From the NCBI GenBank assembly GCA_030018575.1, contig JASEIA010000060.1:1-9146 (forward strand): a stretch of DNA of 9,146 nucleotides, in the 5' to 3' direction. This stretch comes from Nanobdellota archaeon. Its GTDB lineage: Archaea; Nanobdellota; Nanobdellia; SCGC-AAA011-G17; GW2011-AR17. This document shows, piece by piece, positions 1 to 7,160 of this stretch. Position 1 is the first letter of the stretch, and each line of letters opens with the position of its first letter. The translations under genes and the position numbers were made by a program. The notes beneath the pieces were generated by a model, which had not been told where the DNA came from, did no database searches, and worked only from the letters and a program-made list of their open reading frames with translations.

Positions 1-16
1 CAATAAAATACAGGAA

Positions 17-60
17 ATCAAGCCGCCTTTTTGGGTGCTTTTTTCCATGTAAAAAAACAA
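17..60 (+). terminator. T-rich run, possible terminator of an upstream + strand gene
   Basis: Two T tracts (five T at about 29-33, six T at about 40-46) are separated by a short G-rich stretch. Archaeal termination needs only U-rich RNA, so this could end a transcript entering from the left. No convincing stem was found, and the upstream gene is outside the window. Confidence 0.3.
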
Positions 61-68
61 ACACAAAA

Positions 69-140
69 CATTTAAATAACCGCTTTCTCTACATATCATC
101 TATAAACAGAGGCAAACAGAGGGGAATATAACATAATAAA
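69..140 (+). promoter_or_regulatory. smc promoter and leader
   Basis: A TATA-like TTTAAATA lies at 71-78 and would place the transcript start near 100. The leader is A-rich. The best Shine-Dalgarno match, GAGGGG at 119-124, sits 16 bases from the smc ATG, which is long. The spacer 125-140 is only A and T apart from one C, so initiation may partly rely on an unstructured leader. Confidence 0.45.
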
Positions 141-3100
141 ATGCCCGCAATAAAAAGACTGGTGATGAAAGGCTTCAAGTCCTTTGCAAAGAGGACAGAG
201 CTTGACTTTAGCAGCAACTTCGCTGTTGTCCTTGGCCCGAACGGTTCGGGAAAATCAAATGTCACTGACGCAATTTGCTTTGCCCTTGGCACAAGCTCTG
301 CAAAAACACTGAGGGCTGAAAGCTCTGCAAAGCTTATCTACCACGGGGGGGAGAAGGGAAGCCCTGCAAAAGAGGCTGAAGTCAGCGTTGTTTTCGCAAA
401 TGAGGGAAAGGCATTCCCGTTTGAAGGCGAGGAATTCACAGTGTCAAGAATCCTGAAGCACTCGGGGCAGAGCACTTACAAATTAAACGGCAAGACAGTC
501 ACAAGACAGCAGATACTTGACTTATTGGCGGCAGGAAGAATCAACCCTGACGGCCACAATATAATCCTTCAGGGCGAGATAACCCACTTCTCAGAGATGA
601 GGTCAAACGACAGAAGGATGATAATAGAGGAGATAGCGGGAATTTCTGTTTACGAGGACAAGAAGACAAAAGCTCTTCTTGAATTGCAGCACGTGCAGGA
701 AAAGCTGAACGAGGCAGAGATAATACTTGCGGAAAGGCAGAAAACGCTTAACGAATTAAAGGCAGACAGGGACTCTGCAATGCAGTTCAGGGAAAAGGAA
801 GACACGCTCACGAGAAACAAGGCAACAAGGGCAAGCCTGCAGATTGGCGACATGGCTTCAAAAAAAGACGAGGCTGAGAAAAGAAAGGCAGGCATACAAA
901 AAGAAGTTGACAGGCTGAATCTGGAGATTGAGGAGCTGAAAAATGATGCTGAAACAAAAAAAGCAAGAATACAGGAGATAATAAAGCATATTGAAGAGCG
1001 CTCGGGAGTTGAGCAGAAAGATATTTCCAATAAAGTTGAAACAACAAAAGGCGAAATCGCAAGAAAGCAGGCAAGAAAAGAGGTTTGCGAAGCAGAGGTT
1101 GGAAAGCTCACGCAGAGAAAGAAGTCACTTGAAAGCGAAATAAAGGCAATCGAAGCCCGGATAAAGGAGCTTGAGGGAAAAAAGCAGATTGCGGCAAACA
1201 GGATTGGAATATTTGATTCTGACGAGAAGTCTATGCAGGCAAAGATTGACACCTGGAAAAAGAAGCACGGCATTTCAGATGCAGAGGAATGCAACAAGAG
1301 AATAGGGGAAATAGAAAAAGAAGAGGAAGGGCTTAGCAAAACTGCATTTGACTTGAACCAGAAAAAGATGGATGCGCAAAGGAAAAAGGAAGTTAGCCAG
1401 ATTGAGCTTAACGGGGTAAACGCAAAGATAAAGGAGATTGAGGAAGAGATTCACAAGGACAAGGAAAAGTTCGCGCAATTGAAATTAAAAAGGGAAGAGT
1501 TCAGGAATGTTGTGCAAACATTAACAAAAGCCCTGAATGAAAGCTCTGTTTTCGCGTCGCAGCTTGCAGATGCAAGAAAGAATTATGACGGAGAGAATGA
1601 AAAGCTTGCAAAACTGAAAGCAAGGGCAATAGGAATAAGGGAAAATGCAGCTGCTGACATTGCCTTGCAGAAAATCAGGGAAGCAAACATTGACGGAGTC
1701 ATCGGGCTTGTAAGCGAATTAGGGACAGTAAGCTCAAAATATGCAATGGCTTTGGAAGTGGCTGCATCGCAAAGGCTGAAAAGCGTTGTTGTCAACACTG
1801 ATTCAACAGCTGCAAAATGCATTTCTTATTTGAGAGAGAATAAATTAGGCGTCGTGACATTCCTTCCAATGAACAAGATGCAGGAGCCTGTTGTTGAAGC
1901 AGACGCAGAAAAGGCTGCAAAGGAAAAAGGAGTCATAGGATTTGCAGCAAGCCTTGTTTCTTTTGAGCCAAAATACAAGAATGTTTTCAGGTATGTTTTC
2001 GGCTCAACCTTGATTGTTGAGGACATGGCAACTGCAAGAAGAATCGGAATCGGAAGGGCAAGAATGGCCACTCTTGAAGGCGACATTGCAGAAAGAAGCG
2101 GCGCAATGACAGGCGGATTTAGGATGAGGAAGACAGGCATGGGATTCAGGGAAAAAGAGCTTGAGCATGATCTTGAGAATTCAGAGAAAGATGCAGGAAG
2201 CCTTATCCAGATGGTTAATATGCTTGAAGAGAAGAAAACAAAGAATGAAGAGGAGATTTCATCATTAAGGGAAAGGAAAGTTGCTTTGGAGACAGAGCTC
2301 AAGCTCGCCGGAGATTCTGAAGAAGTCTCGTCTGACTTGAAGAAGCTCGGAGAGCAAAAAGGCGGCTTTGAAAAGCATCTTTTGGATTTTGCAAAAGAGT
2401 TTGAGGAATCTGACAAGAGCCTGAAAGCTGCAACCAATTCTGTTGAAAAGCTGAGAGCGGAGAAGAACGCATTAAGGGAAAAGATTACCAAAGCAGGAAA
2501 GGCAAGCATGGAAGAGCTTTCAAAGCTTGAAGAAGAGCTCAGGCAGGCAAAAGAAAACAAGATGAAGGAGGAAGGCGCTTCTTCAACAATAGATATGCAG
2601 GTTGGAATACAGAAGCAGGAGCTCCAGAAGGTCAAGGGCATAATAGGGCAGAATGAAAGGGCAAAGGAAGGCTTTTACAATGAAATAAAGCAGCTCGGAG
2701 AAGAGCTTTCAAAAGAAAAGGATTTGCTTAAAGGGCTTGAGGCAACGCAGAAGAAGATTGCTTCAGAGTTCCAGAAGATGTTCAGGGAAAAGGATGAATT
2801 AAAGGATAAGTTTGCAAAGATTGAAGGCAAGATAATCGGAAAAGAGGAAAATTTAAGGCATACTGAAGAGAAAAAGAATGAGTATTCTGTGAAGATTGCA
2901 GAGATTTCAGGAAGCGTCGCGGGGCTTGAAAAGGAGTTTGAGCAGTATGCAAGCGTGCAGTTGAGAAGAGGGCTTACAATAGAGCAGCTGAATGCAGAGA
3001 TTACAGCCATTGAAAGGGAGCTTAAGGCAATGGGAAACATCAACATGAGGGCCCTGGAAGTTTATGAAAAGGCAAACGAGGAGTGTAAAAACCTGCTTGA

Positions 3101-3626
3101 AAAGCACGAAAAGCTGAAAATAGAGAAGGAAGACGTGCTGAACATGATGATGAGCATTGAGGAGAAAAAGAAAGGGGCTTTCATGGAAGTGTTTGACAAG
3201 CTGAAGCAAAACTTCCAGAGAATATTTTCATCATTGACGACAAAAGGAGAGGTTAATTTAGTGATTGAGAACGCTGAGAATCCGTTTGAAGGCGGCGTTG
3301 ACATAACAGTGAGGGTTGGGAGCAACAAGTTTGTTGACATCATCGGGTTTTCAGGAGGGGAAAAGACTTTAGCGGCTTTGGCATTTTTATTTGCAATACA
3401 GGAATTCAATCCCGCGCCTTTCTATGTGATGGACGAAGTTGATGCTGCCCTCGACAAGATGAACTCGGACATGCTTTCAAAGCTTTTGGCTGCATATTCA
3501 GGCAAATCACAGTATATTGTCATCTCGCACAATGACGGAGTAATATCAGCTGCTGATTCTGTTTACGGCGTGTCTTTGCCAAAAGACGGCTATGGCATGT
3601 CAAAAGTGGTAAGCCTTAAGATTTAA
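141..3626 (+). CDS. smc: Chromosome segregation/condensin ATPase SMC
   Basis: SMC dimers are ring-shaped ATPases that extrude and hold DNA loops, organising and segregating the chromosome. At 1161 residues the protein has the usual prokaryotic SMC length. Visible in order: N-terminal head with Walker A GPNGSGKS (32-39) and a Q-loop region reading ILQGEITHF followed by the conserved EEIAGI; first coiled-coil arm (about 170-510); hinge from about 517 (DGVIGLV) to the TLEGD...GAMTGG segment (644-659); second coiled coil (about 665-1030); C-terminal head with signature FSGGEK (S1071-K1075), Walker B FYVMDEVDAALD (D1098, E1099) and an H-loop ISHND (H1130). The signature starts with Phe where most SMCs have Leu. 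The ATG at 141 is chosen because MPAIKRLVMKGFKSF matches the usual SMC N-terminus. No ScpA/ScpB-type partner gene lies next to it; it appears to be transcribed alone. All catalytic motifs are intact. Confidence 0.97.
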   Translation: MPAIKRLVMKGFKSFAKRTELDFSSNFAVVLGPNGSGKSNVTDAICFALGTSSAKTLRAESSAKLIYHGGEKGSPAKEAEVSVVFANEGKAFPFEGEEFTVSRILKHSGQSTYKLNGKTVTRQQILDLLAAGRINPDGHNIILQGEITHFSEMRSNDRRMIIEEIAGISVYEDKKTKALLELQHVQEKLNEAEIILAERQKTLNELKADRDSAMQFREKEDTLTRNKATRASLQIGDMASKKDEAEKRKAGIQKEVDRLNLEIEELKNDAETKKARIQEIIKHIEERSGVEQKDISNKVETTKGEIARKQARKEVCEAEVGKLTQRKKSLESEIKAIEARIKELEGKKQIAANRIGIFDSDEKSMQAKIDTWKKKHGISDAEECNKRIGEIEKEEEGLSKTAFDLNQKKMDAQRKKEVSQIELNGVNAKIKEIEEEIHKDKEKFAQLKLKREEFRNVVQTLTKALNESSVFASQLADARKNYDGENEKLAKLKARAIGIRENAAADIALQKIREANIDGVIGLVSELGTVSSKYAMALEVAASQRLKSVVVNTDSTAAKCISYLRENKLGVVTFLPMNKMQEPVVEADAEKAAKEKGVIGFAASLVSFEPKYKNVFRYVFGSTLIVEDMATARRIGIGRARMATLEGDIAERSGAMTGGFRMRKTGMGFREKELEHDLENSEKDAGSLIQMVNMLEEKKTKNEEEISSLRERKVALETELKLAGDSEEVSSDLKKLGEQKGGFEKHLLDFAKEFEESDKSLKAATNSVEKLRAEKNALREKITKAGKASMEELSKLEEELRQAKENKMKEEGASSTIDMQVGIQKQELQKVKGIIGQNERAKEGFYNEIKQLGEELSKEKDLLKGLEATQKKIASEFQKMFREKDELKDKFAKIEGKIIGKEENLRHTEEKKNEYSVKIAEISGSVAGLEKEFEQYASVQLRRGLTIEQLNAEITAIERELKAMGNINMRALEVYEKANEECKNLLEKHEKLKIEKEDVLNMMMSIEEKKKGAFMEVFDKLKQNFQRIFSSLTTKGEVNLVIENAENPFEGGVDITVRVGSNKFVDIIGFSGGEKTLAALAFLFAIQEFNPAPFYVMDEVDAALDKMNSDMLSKLLAAYSGKSQYIVISHNDGVISAADSVYGVSLPKDGYGMSKVVSLKI

Positions 3627-3729
3627 GTGTTTTACGGCATTTAAATGCAGATATCTAAAAAAGTATATATTACAACATATATTTTGAATTACAATAGTGT
3701 TTATATATAAGTTATGCTTTATACATATT
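3627..3729 (+). promoter_or_regulatory. AT-rich promoter of the 3730-3983 RNA and the small basic gene
   Basis: This spacer is very AT-rich. It holds a perfect 12-bp palindrome, GCATTTAAATGC at 3637-3648, followed directly by the 8-bp palindrome AGATATCT at 3649-3656, and several TATA-like strings. The best TATA box is TTTATATATAA at 3700-3710, which would start transcription close to 3730, exactly where the sequence becomes GC-richer and structured. The palindromes could be regulator sites or part of the smc transcript end; neither is established. Confidence 0.55.
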
Positions 3730-3960
3730 GCTCGCAAGAGCGGACGGGACAATTCGGTTGCCCTGGAAAGGGTGTGACCATACAAGCCTCTGTCAGGTGT
3801 TCAGCCATGTACACGATGCCTGGACTATAACTCATCGTGGAAACCTGCACTTGTTAAGCTTCCTTATGGCGCGCAGAAGATAACCTTTAAAGCATTGCGG
3901 AAGGCTAAGTTCAGATCCGCAGAGGTGCTTGAGGCACTTTTGCACCGAGTCCAGCTGTCC
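3730..3960 (+). ncRNA. Candidate structured RNA (free ncRNA or long 5' leader), family not recognised
   Basis: Composition shifts abruptly to a GC-richer stretch behind a strong TATA box, and complementary segments are dense. Visible helices: GCTC/GAGC closed by a GCAA tetraloop (3730-3741); GGAC 3742-3745 with GTCC 3957-3960, closing the whole element; a GGG..CCC hairpin with a bulged A (3746-3763); nested stems CCAT 3778-3781 with ATGG 3866-3869, ACAAG 3782-3786 with CTTGT 3850-3854, CAGGT 3794-3798 with ACCTG 3843-3847, and CACGATG 3812-3818 with CATCGTG 3833-3839; TGCGGA 3896-3901 with TCCGCA 3916-3921; GGTGC 3924-3928 with GCACC 3942-3946. I looked for RNase P core motifs, the SRP helix-8 GGAAGG/AGCAG element, and tRNA and rRNA signatures and found none convincing. 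There is no U-rich terminator at its 3' end, and the Shine-Dalgarno of the next gene begins about 10 bases later, so it may be that gene's leader, or be processed from it. Pairing was judged by eye, without covariation. Confidence 0.55.
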
Positions 3961-3969
3961 ATTTCTAAC

Positions 3970-3977
3970 GAGGTGAT
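3970..3977 (+). promoter_or_regulatory. Strong Shine-Dalgarno of the small basic gene
   Basis: GAGGTGAT is an extended match to the archaeal 16S 3' end (complement of AUCACCUC). It lies 6 bases before the ATG at 3984. This is the best ribosome binding site in the window and is the main reason for calling the 42-codon ORF real. Confidence 0.8.
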
Positions 3978-3983
3978 AAAACA

Positions 3984-4112
3984 ATGGCTAAAAAGAAAGC
4001 TAAAGCTGCAAAATTCAAGGGAAGGAAGCCGAGCAACAAGAGCAAGGCATCAAAGGTAAAGAAATTTATCAAATCCCTGAAGTCCAAAGGCAAAAAAAAG
4101 AAGAAAAGATAA
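3984..4112 (+). CDS. Small Lys-rich basic protein, 42 residues
   Basis: The product has 42 residues: 20 Lys, 2 Arg, no Asp or Glu, and only a few hydrophobic residues (F11, V25, F28, I29, L32). It begins MAKKKAKAAKFKGRKPSNK and ends in a KKKKKR tail. The central VKKFIKSLK could form a short amphipathic helix; the rest is probably disordered when unbound. The ATG is set by an excellent Shine-Dalgarno 6 bases upstream, and the frame ends in TAA followed by a T-rich tract. Such composition is typical of proteins that bind DNA or RNA electrostatically, such as histone-H1-like tails, nucleoid peptides and tiny ribosomal proteins. It does not resemble eL41, which is Arg-rich and shorter, and I recognise no family. 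It lies between smc and the Topo VI operon, behind the 3730-3960 RNA. A nucleoid role is inference from composition and neighbours only. Confidence 0.75.
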   Translation: MAKKKAKAAKFKGRKPSNKSKASKVKKFIKSLKSKGKKKKKR

Positions 4113-4150
4113 TTGATTTATTATTTCTTTTGCTATATTCTGTTTTTATT
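4113..4150 (+). terminator. T-rich terminator after the small basic gene
   Basis: Immediately after the TAA, the coding strand is dominated by T, including runs of three to five T around 4117-4119, 4128-4131 and 4143-4147. Repeated U-rich tracts without a stem are the usual intrinsic termination signal in archaea. The rest of the gap up to 4264 holds only the next promoter. Confidence 0.5.
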
Positions 4151-4215
4151 ATTTAAGATTTTGATTTAATATCTTTCCAAAAGCCGCTTTCTTCACTTAT
4201 TCTGCATCACAACAA

Positions 4216-4262
4216 TCTTTATTAACCTCTACTTCATCTAAAGTTTGATTTTGAAAAGAGGT
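4216..4262 (+). promoter_or_regulatory. Promoter and ribosome binding site of the top6 operon
   Basis: TTTATTAA at 4218-4225 is a plausible TATA box, predicting a start near 4245 and a leader of about 20-25 bases. GAGGT at 4258-4262 is the Shine-Dalgarno. It is only 2 bases from the TTG at 4265 but 8 bases from the TTG at 4271, so spacing favours the second start. Confidence 0.5.
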
Positions 4263-4264
4263 TT

Positions 4265-5914
4265 TTGATTTTGGCGCAGACAAAGCTTGTGGATGAAAAG
4301 GGAAATGTGAAGCAGGGCAGGACAATTGCAGAGGAGCTTGCAACAAAGCAGAGGGAGATTTCTGTTTCAGAGTTTTTTCTCAAGAACAGGCATCTGCTCG
4401 GCTTTGACAACCCGAAAAAGGCGCTGCTCACTGCCGTGAAAGAAGCTTGCGACAATTCCCTTGATGCCTGCGAGGAGATGAAGATTGCGCCTGAACTTAA
4501 GATTATAATTGAAAGTATTGGAGATGACCGCTACAAGGTGATGGTTGAGGACAACGGGCCCGGAATAGTGAAGGAGCAAGTCGGCAGGGTGTTTGGAAAG
4601 CTCCTTTATGGAAGCAAGTTCCACCGCCTGAAATGCTCGAGAGGGCAGCAGGGCGTGGGGATTTCCGCTAGTGCTATGTACGGCCAGCTTACAACAGGCA
4701 AGCCCATAAAGGTATGGACAAAAATCTCGCCAAAGAAGCCATCATATTATTTTGAATTGTTCATAGACACGAGAAAGAACGAGCCCAACATCACAAAACA
4801 GGAAGAGATTGAATGGAAGGACAAGGAACACGGCGTAAAGCTTGAGATTGAACTGGAAGCAAAATACACAAAGGGCAAGCAGAGCGTTGACGATTACCTT
4901 AAGCAGGTTGCAATCGCAAACCCGCACACGCGAATTGTTTACATAACGCCTGAGAAAGAGGTGATGGAGTTCCCGTCCGTGACAAAGCAGATGCCGAAGG
5001 AGCCGAAGGAGATAAGGCCGCACCCTTACGGGGTTGAGCTTGGAATGCTGATGAAGATGCTGAAGGAAACAAAGGCAAACACGGTCTCAGGATTTTTGCA
5101 GACAGACTTCTGCAGGGTGAGCCCGGCTGTCGCTGCTGAGATTGCGCAAAAGGCAATGGTTGACCTGAAGTCAAAGCCTGCAAAGGTTGAAGCGCACCAG
5201 GTTGAGGCAATGTACAAGGCAATACAGGGCACAAAGATAATGTCGCCGCCGACAGACTGCCTTGTGCCAATTGGCGAGGAGGTGCTTGAAAGAGGACTGA
5301 AGAAAGAGGTTGCTGCTGAGTTTTACACGGCTGTGACAAGGCCGCCGGCTGTTTACAGGGGAAATCCTTTTGTTATAGAAACAGCAATAGCTTACGGCGG
5401 CTCACTGGAAACAGACGAGCTTGTCAGGGTGATGAGGTTTGCAAACAGGGTTCCATTGTTGTACCAGCAGAGCGCGTGCGCAAGCTATTCCGCTGTTGTC
5501 GAGACAATGTGGAGGAATTACGGGCTTGGGCAGAGCAGGGGGGCGCTGCCTGCAGGGCCTGCATTGGTTTTAGTCCACATGTCATCAGTATGGGTGCCTT
5601 TCACTTCAGAGGCAAAAGAGGCAATCGCATCATATCCTGAGATTATCCATGAGATGAAATTAGCATTGCAGGAATGCGGCAGAAGATTGGGGCTGTATAT
5701 AAGAAAAAATATAAGGGCTCGCGAGCAGAAAGAAAGAGTTAATTTGTTTGAAAGCTACATTCCTGAGCTTGCCGACTCGCTGTCAAGGCTTTCAGGAGAG
5801 AAAAAAGACAGCATAGAAACATCGCTCAACAGGATGCTGAAGAAGAGCATGAAGAGCATAATAAGCAACGCCATGAGCGGGATTGAAACTGATAAAAAGG
5901 GTGAAGAAAAGTGA
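4265..5914 (+). CDS. top6B: DNA topoisomerase VI subunit B
   Basis: This is the ATP-binding subunit of the type IIB topoisomerase. ATP-driven dimerisation clamps a DNA segment for passage through the break made by subunit A, relaxing supercoils and decatenating DNA. The GHKL (Bergerat) motifs are complete: EACDNSLDA (60-68, probable general base E60 and metal-binding N64), DNGPGI (96-101), and RGQQGVGISA (126-135). The H2TH region falls around 250-310. The transducer domain ends near the conserved VPFTSEAKEAIA, whose K451 corresponds to the switch lysine contacting the ATP gamma-phosphate. The 549 residues match short archaeal B subunits without a large C-terminal extension. No ATG is available: the frame opens with TTG at 4265, and a second TTG at 4271 (giving a protein starting MAQTKLVDEK) is better spaced from the Shine-Dalgarno. 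The gene overlaps top6A by 4 bases. Confidence 0.97.
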   Translation: MILAQTKLVDEKGNVKQGRTIAEELATKQREISVSEFFLKNRHLLGFDNPKKALLTAVKEACDNSLDACEEMKIAPELKIIIESIGDDRYKVMVEDNGPGIVKEQVGRVFGKLLYGSKFHRLKCSRGQQGVGISASAMYGQLTTGKPIKVWTKISPKKPSYYFELFIDTRKNEPNITKQEEIEWKDKEHGVKLEIELEAKYTKGKQSVDDYLKQVAIANPHTRIVYITPEKEVMEFPSVTKQMPKEPKEIRPHPYGVELGMLMKMLKETKANTVSGFLQTDFCRVSPAVAAEIAQKAMVDLKSKPAKVEAHQVEAMYKAIQGTKIMSPPTDCLVPIGEEVLERGLKKEVAAEFYTAVTRPPAVYRGNPFVIETAIAYGGSLETDELVRVMRFANRVPLLYQQSACASYSAVVETMWRNYGLGQSRGALPAGPALVLVHMSSVWVPFTSEAKEAIASYPEIIHEMKLALQECGRRLGLYIRKNIRAREQKERVNLFESYIPELADSLSRLSGEKKDSIETSLNRMLKKSMKSIISNAMSGIETDKKGEEK

Positions 5915-6984
5915 AAGCGAAGCAGGAACTTGAGAAGATGGGGAAAAAAATTGTTGCTGACATTGACAAAGGCAGGAATCCTGAAATCGAGCTTCCTGTA
6001 AGGGCATTGTCTAATATTGTCTATGACAAAAAAACATGCACCCTGACAATGGGCAAGAATGTTGCAAAAAGGTATTTCTTCAATGTGGCCCATACAAAAA
6101 AGTTCATGCAGACAGTTGAGGTTGCCGCAATAAGCAAAAACCTTGTTGAAGAGAAAAAGCACGCAAGCCTGAGGGATGTGTTTTACATGGCAAAAAGGAC
6201 AATCCCCAACACCAAGATTAATGTTGTTGACGAGCAGAATGAAAGCGACAAAGCAATAGAGGACATGGAACTGATAACAGGGTGCGCAAGGGAACTGCTG
6301 AACATAAATGCCAACAAGATGGGCTCTGTCGCAGGAAAGGTTGTCATTGAGGATTCAGGAGACACAATTGACTGGAGCAAGCTTGGCTCAGGCGGATGGT
6401 CAATACCTTCAAATGTTGAGAATATAAAGTTTGAGAAAGCAAAGGCAAAGTATATCATTTATATGGAAAAGGCGGCTGTGTGGGAAAGGCTGCACGAGGA
6501 CAAGTTCTGGGACAATAACAACTGCATCATAATGTCATCGCAGGGGCAGACTACGCGGGGGATTAGGCGGCTATTGCAGAGGATGCAGGAAGAATTAAAA
6601 TTGCCTGTTTATGTCCTTACTGACTTTGACCCGTGGGGAATTTACATTTATTCTGTCCTGAAATATGGTTCTATTAGTTTAGCGCATATCACTGAGAAGC
6701 TGGCTGTCGGCGGCTGCAAGTTCCTCGGGATTACGGCGGACGACATACTGAAGTATGACTTAAAGAGGCACTTCATCAAGTTTGAGGAGAATGATGTGAA
6801 AAGGCTTGCGCAGATTTCAAAATACGACTGGTTCAAGGACAACAAGGACTTTCAACGCCAGTTCAAGATGATGAAGGATTTCAAGGCAAAAGCGGAAATC
6901 CAGGCAATGTCAGCTCGCGGGATTTCATTCATTTCTGAGAAGTATCTGCCTGACAAGATTAAGAGCCAGGACTGGATTGAGTAG
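5911..6984 (+). CDS. top6A: DNA topoisomerase VI subunit A (Spo11-like)
   Basis: This is the cleavage subunit of Topo VI; its tyrosine forms the covalent 5'-phosphotyrosyl link in an A2B2 complex with Top6B. The winged-helix segment contains SLRDVFYMAKR, in which Y92 is the expected catalytic tyrosine. The Toprim domain shows the acidic residue in YMEKAAVWERL (E186), then SSQGQTTRGIRRLL (about 209-222) and LTDFDPWG (D238 and D240, metal-binding DxD). At 357 residues it is a normal length for the family. The start is GTG at 5911: it overlaps the top6B stop (GTGA) and has AGGGTGA at 5898-5904, 6 bases upstream, supporting translational coupling and equal subunit supply. The same Toprim/Tyr core is used by eukaryotic Spo11. 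Nothing is missing or disrupted. Confidence 0.97.
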   Translation: MKAKQELEKMGKKIVADIDKGRNPEIELPVRALSNIVYDKKTCTLTMGKNVAKRYFFNVAHTKKFMQTVEVAAISKNLVEEKKHASLRDVFYMAKRTIPNTKINVVDEQNESDKAIEDMELITGCARELLNINANKMGSVAGKVVIEDSGDTIDWSKLGSGGWSIPSNVENIKFEKAKAKYIIYMEKAAVWERLHEDKFWDNNNCIIMSSQGQTTRGIRRLLQRMQEELKLPVYVLTDFDPWGIYIYSVLKYGSISLAHITEKLAVGGCKFLGITADDILKYDLKRHFIKFEENDVKRLAQISKYDWFKDNKDFQRQFKMMKDFKAKAEIQAMSARGISFISEKYLPDKIKSQDWIE

Positions 6985-7056
6985 GCCGAGCTTCGCTGCA
7001 CTTTATTGAATGATAGTATGGATAAGGATTACAATTATTGAAAGCATGTCAGCCCT

Positions 7057-7104
7057 CTGCCAATAACCCGCTTTCGCAAGGGTTATAAACCGGCAGATTC
7101 TGCC
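7057..7104 (+). repeat. Imperfect hairpin with alternative pairing downstream of top6A
   Basis: ATAACCC (7063-7069) and GGGTTAT (7080-7086) form a perfect 7-bp stem over a 10-base loop. An outer CTGCC (7057-7061) can pair with GGCAG (7092-7096), and that GGCAG can instead pair with CTGCC at 7100-7104, so two folds exclude each other. It could end the top6 transcript, but no T run follows closely. It also lies upstream of the next promoter, so a DNA-level role is possible. Confidence 0.45.
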
Positions 7105-7120
7105 ATTTTACGCCTTAAGA

Positions 7121-7140
7121 GCCTCAAATTTTGACGAGGC
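7121..7140 (+). repeat. Short inverted repeat upstream of the AAA+ gene promoter
   Basis: GCCTC (7121-7125) and GAGGC (7136-7140) flank a 10-base AT-rich centre. It ends about 11 bases before the TATA box. It may be an activator site or a short hairpin; the evidence is only the symmetry. Confidence 0.3.
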
Positions 7141-7143
7141 GAG

Positions 7144-7160
7144 CCAAAAGCTTTATATAC
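7144..7160 (+). promoter_or_regulatory. Promoter (BRE/TATA) of the AAA+ operon
   Basis: CTTTATATAC at 7151-7160 is a near-ideal archaeal TATA box. The A-rich CCAAAAG just upstream fits a TFB recognition element. It predicts transcription from about 7180, leaving a leader of about 65 bases before the ATG at 7246. Confidence 0.7.

Noticed and set aside
650..1339. Long antisense ORF inside smc (and similar at 1826-2641 and 2675-3046)
   Set aside because: These are Ser/Phe/Leu-rich shadows of a Lys/Glu-rich coiled-coil gene read on the opposite strand, without ribosome binding sites or family features.
3600..3785. Antisense ORF of 61 codons over the smc 3' end and the AT-rich promoter
   Set aside because: It has no Shine-Dalgarno and a low-complexity composition, and it spans a predicted promoter and RNA start on the + strand.
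3728..3881. Stop-free frame beginning TTG across the first half of the structured RNA
   Set aside because: It has no Shine-Dalgarno and no ATG, and its peptide is not family-like. The dense complementary segments explain the sequence better as RNA.
3730..3960. Archaeal RNase P RNA or SRP RNA
   Set aside because: The position and promoter fit, but I could not find the RNase P core (GGAA..GTCC and ACAGAA-type elements) or the SRP helix-8 loop pattern. A GCGGAAGG string at 3897-3904 lacks the partner AGCAG side. A divergent member cannot be excluded by eye.
3778..4059. Stop-free frame of about 93 codons overlapping the RNA and the small basic gene
   Set aside because: It lacks an ATG or GTG start, and much of it is the out-of-frame reading of a Lys-rich gene where stops are rare. 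The other frame has a near-perfect Shine-Dalgarno.
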